The notes under the pieces: model-generated
The model's input: the letters and a program-made list of their open reading frames with translations, nothing else
Told to the model about the DNA's origin: nothing
Databases searched by the model: none
Program-made: the position numbers and the translations under genes
In this document: positions 51,159 through 59,287 of the stretch, one piece after another
Numbering within the stretch: position 1 is the stretch's first letter
How the letters are laid out: each line of letters opens with the position of its first letter
Assembly: GCA_002898535.1 (NCBI GenBank)
Contig: BEHN01000017.1
Coordinates: 1-64,000, forward strand
Source of the DNA: a bacterium HR11
Lineage (GTDB): Bacteria; Acidobacteriota; HRBIN11
Length of the DNA stretch: 64,000 nt
Direction of reading: 5' to 3'

Positions 51159-52571
51159 ATGGCCGAACCCCGCGGCCTCGTGTTCGTCCTGGACGACGAG
51201 CCCGACATCGTCGAGGCGCTGACCGAAGTCCTGGAAGACGAGGGCTACGCCTGCCGGTCGGCCCGAGACCCCCTGGCGGCCCTGGCTCAGCTCGAGCAGG
51301 AGGAGCCCGACGTCGTCCTCCTGGACCTGCGGCTTCCCCAGATGGACGGGCGGGAGGTCTTCCAGCGGCTTCGACGTCGCTATCCGGACCTGCCCGTCGT
51401 CATCATCACGGCCCACGGCGACATCCCGACGGCCGTCGAGTTCATCCGCCAGGGCGCCTTCGAGTTCCTCGAAAAGCCCCTCCACCGGGAACGGGTCCTG
51501 ACGGCCGTCCGCAACGCCGTCGAGCAGTACCGCCTGAAGCGGGCTCAGGCCTGGCTCCAGCACTGGGCGGCACCGCCACGCCTGCTCGGCCACAGTCCGG
51601 CCATCGAGCGTCTGCGGGAGGAGATCGAGCGGGCCGCCCGGACCGACGCGACCGTCCTCATCGTCGGGGAATCGGGAAGCGGCAAGGAACTCGTCGCCTG
51701 GGAGATCCACCACCGGTCCCCCCGTCGGAACCAGCCCTTCGTGCGGGTCAACTGTGCGGCCATCCCGAAGGAGCTCATCGAGAGCGAGCTCTTCGGCCAC
51801 AAAAAGGGCGCCTTCACGGGCGCCATCTCGGACTACCGGGGGAAGTTCGAGCAGGCCGACGGCGGCTCGATCTTCCTGGACGAAATCGGAGACATGAGCC
51901 TGGAGGCGCAGGCGAAGGTCCTGCGGGTCCTGGAGACGGGGGAGATCGAACCCATCGGGGCCGGTCAGTCCCGGTTCGTCCGGGTGCGGGTCATCGCGGC
52001 CACGAATCAGGACCTGGCCGCCCGTATCCGTCAGGGCCTCTTTCGGGAGGACCTGTACTATCGTCTCACGGTCCTGGTCATCCGGGTCCCCCCCTTACGG
52101 GAGCACCGGGAGGACATCCCCGAACTGGTCGAGTGGTTTTCTGAGCAGTACGCTCGCCGGAACGGCCTGCCGGCGGTCCGGTGGTCGCCGGAGGCCCTGG
52201 AGCGGCTGAAGGCGTATGCCTGGCCGGGCAACGTGCGGGAACTCCGGAATTTCGTCGAGCACTGCCTGACGCTCCATAGCCGGCCGGAGATCACGGGCGC
52301 CGACGTCGAGGCCTACCTGACGGACATTCGCCGCCGGGTCGGCGGGCTCCCGGCGGAGGTCCCGACGGTCCGTCCCGGGGGGGTCCCCGTCGAGCCGGAG
52401 GGTCCGCTCCACGCCTTTATCGAGCGGGTCGAGAAGTGGTACATTCAAAGGGTTTTAGAGCAGACGGGGGGCAACGTGGCGGAGGCGGCCCGACGGCTCC
52501 AGATCCCGCGGAGCAACCTTTACAAGAAGATGGAAAAGTACGATATTAAGATCCGGAAGGACGTGGAGTAG
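51159..52571 (+). CDS. Sigma-54-dependent response regulator (NtrC family)
   Basis: The 470-residue regulator has a receiver domain (FVLDDEPDIVEAL; phosphoacceptor in VVLLDLRLP, about residue 56; IITAHGD; EKPLH). The AAA+ domain has Walker A GESGSGKEL, the sigma-54 contact GAFTGA, DGGSIFLDEIGDM, RVIAATNQDL and WPGNVRELRN. The C-terminal Fis-type helix-turn-helix is VAEAARRLQIPRSNLYKKM. NtrX/AtoC-like. No histidine kinase is adjacent. ATG 51159 lacks a strong SD. The last four codons lie within the P1 helix of RNase P RNA. Confidence 0.95.
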   Translation: MAEPRGLVFVLDDEPDIVEALTEVLEDEGYACRSARDPLAALAQLEQEEPDVVLLDLRLPQMDGREVFQRLRRRYPDLPVVIITAHGDIPTAVEFIRQGAFEFLEKPLHRERVLTAVRNAVEQYRLKRAQAWLQHWAAPPRLLGHSPAIERLREEIERAARTDATVLIVGESGSGKELVAWEIHHRSPRRNQPFVRVNCAAIPKELIESELFGHKKGAFTGAISDYRGKFEQADGGSIFLDEIGDMSLEAQAKVLRVLETGEIEPIGAGQSRFVRVRVIAATNQDLAARIRQGLFREDLYYRLTVLVIRVPPLREHREDIPELVEWFSEQYARRNGLPAVRWSPEALERLKAYAWPGNVRELRNFVEHCLTLHSRPEITGADVEAYLTDIRRRVGGLPAEVPTVRPGGVPVEPEGPLHAFIERVEKWYIQRVLEQTGGNVAEAARRLQIPRSNLYKKMEKYDIKIRKDVE

Positions 52572-52937
52572 GTGCGACCGTCGCTCCGGCCATCGGCCGG
52601 GGAGGAAAGTCCGGACTCCACAGGGCCGCATGGTTCCGTAAAGGAACCGGGGGCAACCCCAGGGAAAGTGCCACAGAGAACAGACCGCCGGACTCCCCCT
52701 CAAAATGGGGGTCCGGTAAGGGTGAAACGGTGGGGTAAGAGCCCACCGCTCGCCGGGTGACCGGTCGAGGCACGGCAAACCCCATGCGGAGCAAGGCCGA
52801 ATAGGGACGCCCCGGAGGGTGGCCCGTCCGAAGACCGCCTGCGGGCGGTCGGGCGTCCGGGTAGGCCGCTGAGATGAATGACGGTCCGCGTCCGACCGGG
52901 CGCGAACAGAATCCGGCTTACGGCCTGCTCCACGTCC
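52559..52937 (+). ncRNA. rnpB: RNase P RNA (class A)
   Basis: Conserved blocks are present in order: GAGGAAAGTCCGGACTCCAC (52602-52621, P4 5' strand/J-region), AGGGTGAAACGGTGGGGTAAG with GAGCCCACCGC, GGCAAACCCCATGCGGAGCAAGGCCGAATAGG, and GGTAGGCCGCTGAG. The 3' element ACAGAATCCGGCTTACGGCC carries the P4 3' strand. P1 is a perfect 14-bp helix (with one G-U) between 52559-52572 and 52924-52937. It is the catalytic subunit that trims pre-tRNA 5' ends. The 5' strand of P1 overlaps the end of the NtrC-type gene. Exact mature ends are inferred from P1. Confidence 0.97.
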
Positions 52938-53056
52938 CTTCCCCCTTGGAAGCCCGTCTCGGGTCCCAGGTGCCGGGTCCCGGCGCAAAGGACCACCGAC
53001 CCCAGACCTGTCTCGACCCGCGGAGTCTCACCGGGACCCGAGACCTGGAATCTCCG
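52938..53056. repeat. Inverted repeat leader of the DUF4388 gene
   Basis: GTCTCGGGTCCC (52956-52967) and GGGACCCGAGAC (53033-53044) are perfect 12-bp inverted repeats enclosing about 65 bp. The motif belongs to a family of ACCTGAGACCT-like units also seen at 31270-31345. Confidence 0.65.
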
Positions 53057-54286
53057 ATGGAAGGGACCATCCAGCAAATCCCGGTGTGGGAATTGGTGGC
53101 CGGCTTGTTCCACCGCCGGGCCACCGGGATCGTGACCTGCGAACAGGGCCGCCAGCGGCGGGTCCTCTATGTCCAGAACGGCCGCGTCGTCTTCGCCCGT
53201 TCGAATGCCCCCGACGACCGCTTGGGCGAGCTCCTGTTCCGAGAGGGCCGACTTCGGTACCGGGACTTGGTCGAGGCCGCCCGGGAAATTCGGCCCGGCC
53301 GTCGTCTGGGGATGGTCCTCGTCGAGCGCCGCCTCCTGACGCCCGAGGAACTCGTCCAAGCCGTCCTCCAGCAGGTCCGCTCCATCGTCTTTCACGTCTT
53401 CACCTGGGTCGAGGGCCGGTGGTCCTTCGAAGCGACGGCCTCGATTCCCCAGGAAGTCATCACGTTGAACATCCCGATGCACCGGCTGTTGTATACGGCC
53501 ATCCTGCAAATCCCCCACTGGTCGATCATCCAGCGGGGGACCCTGGGGCTGGAGACGACCTTTCAGCGGACGCCGGAGCCTCCCGATTGGGTCCAGGACC
53601 TGGCGATCCCACCCGATTGGCAGGACCTCCTTAAGGCGATGGAGATGCCCCAGACCGTCGAGTCTCTCTGTGCCCGCTCGCCCGGTAGCGACTTTGAGAC
53701 CTGCCGGTTCCTGGTCGCCTGGATGGCCGTCGGGATCGTCCGACGGGTCGCTCCGCCCTGGACGCCGGAGTTGGCCCCGACGGTCCCGGCACCCGAGGAA
53801 GTCTGGGGGCTCGTGGACGCCCCGCCGCCCGACCTCTCGTTTGCCGACTTGGCCGAACTGGCCGACCAGGGGGACCTCCAGGTCGAGACGCTCCGCTACT
53901 TGCCCCAGGTCCAGCCGCCTCACCGGGCCGTCCTCTCCGTACGATGCCGCCACCGTTACGTATGGCACCTGCTGACGCGGGTCTTGAGTCCTGAGCGGGC
54001 ATGTCAAGAGATCCAGGCGATCATCGAGAAGCTTCAGGACACGCATCCCTGGCTATGGATGGACGTGACCTGCGGTCTGGACGGGGAACTCTCGTGGGAC
54101 CGATTGACGCAGAACCTCCTCCTCTACGGCGCCCGTCAATACCATGAGGGCCTGCAACCCCTGATCGACCAGGAAGTCGACCTCCTCCGGCGCTGTTATC
54201 CGGCCGAGCGGGTCGAGGGGATTCAGCGGGCTCTGCACCGGATCGCCGAGGCCGTCCTGCAAGAGGCGTCTCCGACCGTGGCCTAA
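53057..54286 (+). CDS. DUF4388-domain protein
   Basis: The 409-residue protein opens MEGTIQQIPVWELVAGLFHRRATGIVTCEQGRQRRVLYVQNGRVVFARSN, the DUF4388 (PATAN-like) domain. This domain is common in Acidobacteria, Deltaproteobacteria and cyanobacteria signalling proteins. A helical region (LGELLFREGRLRYRDLVEAAREI and RLGMVLVERRLLTPEELVQAVLQQV) follows. The second half (from about residue 250) is a helical domain of unknown type ending with RCYPAERVEGIQRALHRIAEAV. It may be a signalling adaptor, and the upstream response regulator fits that. ATG 53057 is chosen because the domain begins there. The longer frame reads back into rnpB. Confidence 0.82.
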   Translation: MEGTIQQIPVWELVAGLFHRRATGIVTCEQGRQRRVLYVQNGRVVFARSNAPDDRLGELLFREGRLRYRDLVEAAREIRPGRRLGMVLVERRLLTPEELVQAVLQQVRSIVFHVFTWVEGRWSFEATASIPQEVITLNIPMHRLLYTAILQIPHWSIIQRGTLGLETTFQRTPEPPDWVQDLAIPPDWQDLLKAMEMPQTVESLCARSPGSDFETCRFLVAWMAVGIVRRVAPPWTPELAPTVPAPEEVWGLVDAPPPDLSFADLAELADQGDLQVETLRYLPQVQPPHRAVLSVRCRHRYVWHLLTRVLSPERACQEIQAIIEKLQDTHPWLWMDVTCGLDGELSWDRLTQNLLLYGARQYHEGLQPLIDQEVDLLRRCYPAERVEGIQRALHRIAEAVLQEASPTVA

Positions 54287-54301
54287 GCCCGTCCACCGGG
54301 C

Positions 54302-54811
54302 CTATCCGACGGTCGAACCGACGGCCTGGACTTGCCGCCGGGCGCGTTCCCACTCGATGGCCTTGTAGACGGCGTCCAGGATCTTGGTGTAGCCCGTGCA
54401 CCGACACAGGTTCCCGCCGATCGCCTGCCGGATGTCCTCCGGCGTCGGGGCCTCGACCCGATTTAGAAGGGCCCGCACGCTCATGACAAAGCCCGGCGTG
54501 CAGAACCCGCACTGGGACCCGCCCATCTCTAAGAAGGCCCTCTGCACGATGTCCATCTCGGTCCCCCGGACGAGGCCCTCGACCGTCGTGATCTCGGCGT
54601 CCTGATAGCACAGGGCCAGCATCATGCAGGACTGCATCGGGACGCCGTCGACCAGGACCGTGCAGGCCCCACAGGAGCCGTCGTCACAGCCGACCTTCGT
54701 GCCCGTCAGGCCCAGGTCCTCCCGCAGGAGGTCCACCAGCAGACGGTTCGGGGGAATCAGGACCTCATAGACCCGACCGTTGACCCGAAAGGAAGCCGCC
54801 ACCTTCCGCAT
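54302..54811 (-). CDS. Orphan 2Fe-2S subunit of a xanthine/CO-dehydrogenase-type enzyme
   Basis: The 169-residue protein has two [2Fe-2S] sites. The N-terminal plant-type cluster is GCDDGSCGACTVLVDG with a further Cys in PMQSC. The C-terminal helical cluster is GSQCGFCTPGFVMS and GNLCRCTGYTKI. This is the small subunit (CoxS, XdhC-type) of molybdenum hydroxylases, passing electrons from the molybdopterin subunit to FAD. No molybdenum or FAD subunit gene adjoins. The next gene downstream is DUF4388 on the other strand. ATG 54811 fits the family. It could serve a distant large subunit or be a relic. Confidence 0.94.
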   Translation of the reverse strand: MRKVAASFRVNGRVYEVLIPPNRLLVDLLREDLGLTGTKVGCDDGSCGACTVLVDGVPMQSCMMLALCYQDAEITTVEGLVRGTEMDIVQRAFLEMGGSQCGFCTPGFVMSVRALLNRVEAPTPEDIRQAIGGNLCRCTGYTKILDAVYKAIEWERARRQVQAVGSTVG

Positions 54812-55125
54812 ATCCCGTCCTCGCCCCCTATTGTACAGGACGGCGAGATAGGGAGGTAGGTAGATGGGCAGTCGGCAGGTGGGCAGGTCGGCAGATAGGG
54901 AAGAAGTAGGGGCAGGCCTTGTGCCCGCCCCCGAAATAGGGAGCGCAGGCGGGGACGTCTGCGCTCCCGCAGGCCAGAGGCCTGCACTCCCTCCCACCCC
55001 CCTATCTGCCGACCTGCGTATCTGCCGACTTGCCGACCTGCCTATCTCTCCAAATCCTACTTGTATCTTGCATCCTGCATCTTGTATCTTGGAGAGAGGA
55101 TTCATCCCAGCCCGGAGGTCGGACG
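54812..55125. repeat. GGCAGRT palindrome and GGAGCGCAG hairpin
   Basis: GGCAGTC, GGCAGGT and GGCAGAT units (54865-54900) are mirrored by CTGCCGACCTG and CTGCCGACTTG units (55015-55048). Inside lies GGGAGCGCAG (54939-54948) with CTGCGCTCCC (54959-54968), a 10-bp stem. TTGTATCTTGCATCCTGCATC-like units follow at 55062-55092. Confidence 0.82.
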
Positions 55126-56061
55126 ATGAAGCGGCATTCATGGATGTACATAGCTTTCGGGGTCCTTTGGCTATCGCTGGTCTTGGCCGTGGCCTCGATG
55201 GGCCAGGCTTGGCGGGGCAAGGGCCGGGTCAAGGGCGTCGTGACGGACACCGAGGGAAAGCCCCTCGAGGGCGTGACGGTCCGGCTCTGGCACGTCGAGA
55301 GCGAGGCCGGTTTTGAGACGAAGACCAACAAGAAAGGCGAGTGGACGGCCGCCTTCATCCGGGGAGGCCAGTGGAATATCGATTTCGAACTGCCCGGTTA
55401 CGTCACCCGGAAGATCACCGTGGCCCTGAAGGAGCTCGGGCCGAATGAGGAGATCCGGATTCAACTCCAGAAAGCACCCACGGCGGCTCCGGCCGTGCCG
55501 CCCGAGCTCCTCGACAAGGTCGACGAGGGCAACCGCCTGTTCAGCGAGGGGAAGTACGCCGAGGCCTTAGCCGTATTCGAGAAGCTCGTGCAGGACTATC
55601 CCAATGCCCGGGTCCTTCACTTCAACATCGGCAATTGCTACGCTCAGATGGGCCAGTTTGACAAGGCCATCCAGCATTACGAGATGTCTATGGAGGCGCA
55701 TCCCAACAAGGACGAGGTCTGGATTGCTATCGGCAGTGCCCATCTCCAGCTTCGGCAGTTTGACAAGGCCGTCCAGGCCCTGGAGCACGTGAGCCTCGAA
55801 AAGATCGAGGACCCCAACCTGCTGTATGACCTCGGCAACGCTTACTTTGCGGCCAATCAGCTCGACAAGGCGATCCCGGCCTTCGAGCGGGCCGTCCAGC
55901 TGAAGGCCGACTTCACGGACGCCCTGTATATGCTGGGCACGGCTTACATCGGCAAGGGCGAGAAGGCGAAGGCCCGGGAGGTCCTCCAGAAGTACCTGCA
56001 GTACGACTCGACGTCCGACCGGGCCAAGGAAGTCCAGCTCATGCTCCGGAGTTTAAAGTAA
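55126..56061 (+). CDS. Exported protein with a carboxypeptidase-regulatory-like domain and TPRs
   Basis: The 311-residue protein starts at ATG 55126 (SD GGAGGTC) with a signal peptide or anchor (YIAFGVLWLSLVLAVASMGQA). A beta-sandwich of the carboxypeptidase-regulatory type follows (VKGVVTDTEGKPLEGVTVRLWHV, KKGEWTAAFIRGGQWNIDFELPGY). Residues about 140-311 contain at least four TPR units (GKYAEALAVFEKLVQDYPNARV, GQFDKAIQHYEMSMEAHPNKDEV and others). It is likely periplasmic or outer-membrane and scaffolds protein contacts. The next gene also ends in TPRs and follows after about 70 nt. Confidence 0.86.
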   Translation: MKRHSWMYIAFGVLWLSLVLAVASMGQAWRGKGRVKGVVTDTEGKPLEGVTVRLWHVESEAGFETKTNKKGEWTAAFIRGGQWNIDFELPGYVTRKITVALKELGPNEEIRIQLQKAPTAAPAVPPELLDKVDEGNRLFSEGKYAEALAVFEKLVQDYPNARVLHFNIGNCYAQMGQFDKAIQHYEMSMEAHPNKDEVWIAIGSAHLQLRQFDKAVQALEHVSLEKIEDPNLLYDLGNAYFAANQLDKAIPAFERAVQLKADFTDALYMLGTAYIGKGEKAKAREVLQKYLQYDSTSDRAKEVQLMLRSLK

Positions 56062-56133
56062 CGGCTCTTGCCGAGACCGCCAGACAGGGGGCCGGTCGCT
56101 TGGCCGATCCAGGCCCTGGGGCCGTTCGACTCC

Positions 56134-58245
56134 ATGCGTGTTTCCGTAAGCCAAACGATTCGGGTCGGTGTCTTCCTTTTCCTGCTGGGGTCGCTGAGGG
56201 GGCCATCGGCCCCTGCCGGGCCAGCCGCCCGGGGGTCCCTGCTGGTCATCACGGTCGATACCCTGCGGGCCGACTACGTCACGACCTACGACCCCCGGCG
56301 GGGGGCGACCCGCCACATGGACCGCATCGGCCAGACGGGCTACGTCTTCGAGCGGGCCTTCGCCCATACGCCCCTGACGCTTCCCTCTCATACCAGCATC
56401 TTCACGGGCCTGCCGCCGACCGACCACGGCGTCCACGACAACGCCGGCTTTCGCGTCCGGGACGACCTCGTGACGATGGCCGAGTGGCTGAAGCAGTACG
56501 GGTATGCCACGGCCGCCTTCATCGGGGCCTTCCCCCTGGACAAGCGCTTTGGCCTCGCCCAGGGGTTTGACGTTTACGACCAGCAGTACGCCGCCCGTTC
56601 GCCTCATCGGATCTTCTTCGCCGAACGGAAGGCCGAGGCCGTCGTCGACGCGGCCCTGGCCTGGCTCGCCCGGCAGACCGGCGACCGACCGTGGTTCCTG
56701 TGGGTCCACCTGTTCGACCCCCACCAGCCCTACGACCCGCCGGCGGCCTACCGGACGGGCCGATGGGCGCAGGACCTTTACGGCGGCGAGGTCGCTTACA
56801 CGGACGACCAGGTCGGTCGCCTGCTGGACGAGCTCCGCCGCCGGCGGTGGTGGGACCGGACCGTCGTCGTCCTCACGGCCGACCACGGGGAGTCCCTGGG
56901 CGAGCACGGCGAGCCGACGCACGGCCTTTTCGCTTACAACGCGACCCTCCACGTCCCCCTGCTGGTCCACCGCCCCGGGGTCCAGGGAACCCGTCGGGTG
57001 ACGTGGCCGGTCAGCCATTCGGACCTCTTCCCGACGATTGGCGGCCTGCTGGGCCTGCCGGTCCCGAAGACCGTCCGGGGCCGCAATCTGGCGCCTTTCT
57101 TGGAAGACCCCCAGGGCCGTCCGCCCGAGGCGACGCCGATTTACATCGAAGCCCTCGCCGCCTACCTCAACCGGAACTGGGCCCCCGTCGTGGGCGTCAT
57201 CGACCGGGGCATGAAGTTCATCGACACGCCGATTCCGGAGCTGTACGACCTGCAGAAGGACTTCCATGAGCTCACGAACCTGGCGCCCCGCTCGGACCTG
57301 ACGCCCTACCGGCGAACCCTCCAGGCCTTCTTGCGGCCGGACCGGCTTCCCCGACCGACCCCGGAGACGGCCGAAACGCTGGAGATCCTGCGGAGCCTCG
57401 GTTATTCGGCCGGCGGGCCGGGCCTTCCCCGCAAGAAGACCTTCACGCCGGACGACGACCCCAAGCGCTTGGTCGAGGTCCATCGGATGTTCCTGAGCGC
57501 CCTGGAGCTCCACGAGCGGGGCCGCTCCCGGGAAGCCATCGACCTGCTGAAACAGGTCATCACGAAACGGCGGGATATGGTCGTGGCGTACACAAATCTC
57601 GTCATCATGTACCGGGATATCGGGGACACGCGGAATGCCATCCTGGCCGCTCAGGCGGGCTTGCGGGCCGCCCCGGAAAGCCCGGAACTGCTTTCCCAAC
57701 TCGGTCAGGCCCTGGTCGAGGCCGGCTACTTCGAGGACGGCATCCGCACCCTCCGGCAAGCCGCCGAGCGCCAGGCCACGGACCCGGACGTCTGGAACTA
57801 CCTGGGCTTCGCCTACTGGCGGACCGACCGCTTCCAGCCGGCCCTGGAGGCCTTCCAGCGGGCCCTGCGGCTGACGGACGCCGACCCCCTGATTTACAAC
57901 AACCTGGGGAACCTGTACCTCTCGATGAAACGCTATGCCGACGCCGAGCAGGCCTTTCGAAAGGCCCTTCAGCTCGACCCCGGCCTGGCGGCCGCATACA
58001 ACGGCTACGCGGCGGCCCGCCTGGCCCAGGGCGCCTGGGAGGACGCGTACCAAGCCTGGCAGAAGGCCCTGGCGGCCGACCCCGATTATGCGATGGCTCA
58101 TTATAACCTGGGCGTCGAGCTGTACCGCCGGGGCCGCAAGCAGGAGGCCCGTCCCCACCTGATCCGTTACCTGGAGCTGATGGGCGCCCACATCCCGGCC
58201 GAGGAGCACCGAAAGATCGAGCAGATGCTCCGGGATGCGTCTTGA
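56134..58245 (+). CDS. Sulfatase-like hydrolase/transferase fused to TPR repeats
   Basis: The 703-residue protein has a signal peptide (MRVSVSQTIRVGVFLFLLGSL). An alkaline-phosphatase-superfamily domain runs to about residue 430 (VITVDTLRADYVTTYDP, HLFDPHQPYDPP, VVVLTADHGESLGEHGE), followed by six or so TPRs. In canonical sulfatases the nucleophile is formylglycine within C/S-x-P-x-R. Here the same place reads TLPSH (residues 82-86), so Thr would be the nucleophile, as in phosphoethanolamine and phosphoglycerol transferases. The His86 for Arg change also argues against sulfatase activity. Start ATG 56134 was chosen for the signal peptide. Co-directional with the preceding TPR gene. Confidence 0.86.
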   Translation: MRVSVSQTIRVGVFLFLLGSLRGPSAPAGPAARGSLLVITVDTLRADYVTTYDPRRGATRHMDRIGQTGYVFERAFAHTPLTLPSHTSIFTGLPPTDHGVHDNAGFRVRDDLVTMAEWLKQYGYATAAFIGAFPLDKRFGLAQGFDVYDQQYAARSPHRIFFAERKAEAVVDAALAWLARQTGDRPWFLWVHLFDPHQPYDPPAAYRTGRWAQDLYGGEVAYTDDQVGRLLDELRRRRWWDRTVVVLTADHGESLGEHGEPTHGLFAYNATLHVPLLVHRPGVQGTRRVTWPVSHSDLFPTIGGLLGLPVPKTVRGRNLAPFLEDPQGRPPEATPIYIEALAAYLNRNWAPVVGVIDRGMKFIDTPIPELYDLQKDFHELTNLAPRSDLTPYRRTLQAFLRPDRLPRPTPETAETLEILRSLGYSAGGPGLPRKKTFTPDDDPKRLVEVHRMFLSALELHERGRSREAIDLLKQVITKRRDMVVAYTNLVIMYRDIGDTRNAILAAQAGLRAAPESPELLSQLGQALVEAGYFEDGIRTLRQAAERQATDPDVWNYLGFAYWRTDRFQPALEAFQRALRLTDADPLIYNNLGNLYLSMKRYADAEQAFRKALQLDPGLAAAYNGYAAARLAQGAWEDAYQAWQKALAADPDYAMAHYNLGVELYRRGRKQEARPHLIRYLELMGAHIPAEEHRKIEQMLRDAS

Positions 58246-58342
58246 GGCCGGCGTCGGGTGAAAGCCACCGGTCCAGCGTACTACACCCGACACCTTACGC
58301 CGAGCCTTTCCCGTTGTCCTTACGTCATAGGGGAGTTAGCCG

Positions 58343-59287
58343 ATGGCGGAGTTCCCGACGGACGTCCTGGAGTCAACCGATAAGACGGCCCGCTGGCGGG
58401 CTTTGGTCCGGGCCCTGCGCCCGGCCGCCTACGTGAAGAACGCCTTTGTCGCCGCCCCCCTCATCTTCACCCACCACCTGCTGGACCCCGAGGTGGCCCT
58501 GCGGGTCGGGTTGGGTGTGGCCCTCTTCTGCGGCCTGTCTTCGGCGGTTTACCTCATCAACGACGTGCGGGACCGGGAAATCGACCGTCAGCACCCGCTC
58601 CATCGTCACCGCCCGGTCGCCTCGGGGGCACTTCCCGTCGGGACGGCCCTGGGCGCGGCGGCCGTCTTGCTGGTCCTCGGCCTGGGGGGTGCTTTCTGGC
58701 TGGACCCGGCCTTTGGGGTCGTCGCCCTTGGATACGTGACCCTGCAGTTGCTGTACTCGGCCGGGATGAAGCACTGGAGCGTCGTCGAACTCCTGGGCGT
58801 CGCCCTGGGCTTTGTCCTTCGGGTCATGGCCGGCGGCTTCCTCGTCCGGGTCCCGGCGAGCGCCTGGATCATCCTGGCGACTTTCTTTCTGGCCCTGACG
58901 CTCGTCATCGGCAAACGGCGGGCCGAGCAGATTCGGTTCGACCGCCTCGGGCAAACGCCCGTGCGGCCCGTGCTCCGGAAGTATCCGTCCGGCTGGCTGG
59001 ACCAAGGGATGGGCGTCGCCGCCACCGCCGCTATCCTGACCTATGCCCTTTACTGTGTCTCCCCCCGGGGTCTCGCCGTCGGCGGGGAGGGGATGGTCTT
59101 CACGGTCATCCCCGTCGTCGTCGGCCTGCTCCGGTTTCTCCAGCTGGTCTCCCTCGGGGAGATGAGCGAGGAGCTCGGTCGGGTGCTGTTTCGGGACCGC
59201 CTCCTGCTGTTGACCGTCCTGGTGTGGGTCCTTATGATCGTCGCCCTCATCTATACGCCCCTGGGAGGTCTCCGGTGGAGCATGTAA
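58343..59287 (+). CDS. UbiA-family decaprenyl-phosphate phosphoribosyltransferase-like enzyme
   Basis: The 314-residue membrane protein has LRPAAYVKNAFVAAPLIF and the prenyl-diphosphate/Mg motif SSAVYLINDVRDREIDRQHP with LHRHRPVASGALP. Eight or so further helices and the second loop GKRRAEQIR follow. The NDxxDxExDRxHPxKxxRPIASG pattern is typical of DPPR synthase, which links phosphoribose to a polyprenyl phosphate as the donor for arabinose or related sugars. Its stop overlaps an epimerase gene, which could act on the resulting ribose, as DprE1/DprE2 do. In a Gram-negative organism, a lipid-linked pentose pathway is inferred. Confidence 0.9.
   Translation: MAEFPTDVLESTDKTARWRALVRALRPAAYVKNAFVAAPLIFTHHLLDPEVALRVGLGVALFCGLSSAVYLINDVRDREIDRQHPLHRHRPVASGALPVGTALGAAAVLLVLGLGGAFWLDPAFGVVALGYVTLQLLYSAGMKHWSVVELLGVALGFVLRVMAGGFLVRVPASAWIILATFFLALTLVIGKRRAEQIRFDRLGQTPVRPVLRKYPSGWLDQGMGVAATAAILTYALYCVSPRGLAVGGEGMVFTVIPVVVGLLRFLQLVSLGEMSEELGRVLFRDRLLLLTVLVWVLMIVALIYTPLGGLRWSM

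Noticed and set aside
52874-53056. Extended N-terminus of the DUF4388 protein
   Set aside because: This part of the frame lies over RNase P RNA and a repeat, and DUF4388 begins exactly at ATG 53057.
56371-56400. Formylglycine-type sulfatase active site
   Set aside because: The position holds Thr-Leu-Pro-Ser-His, lacking the Cys or Ser and the Arg that formylglycine formation needs.
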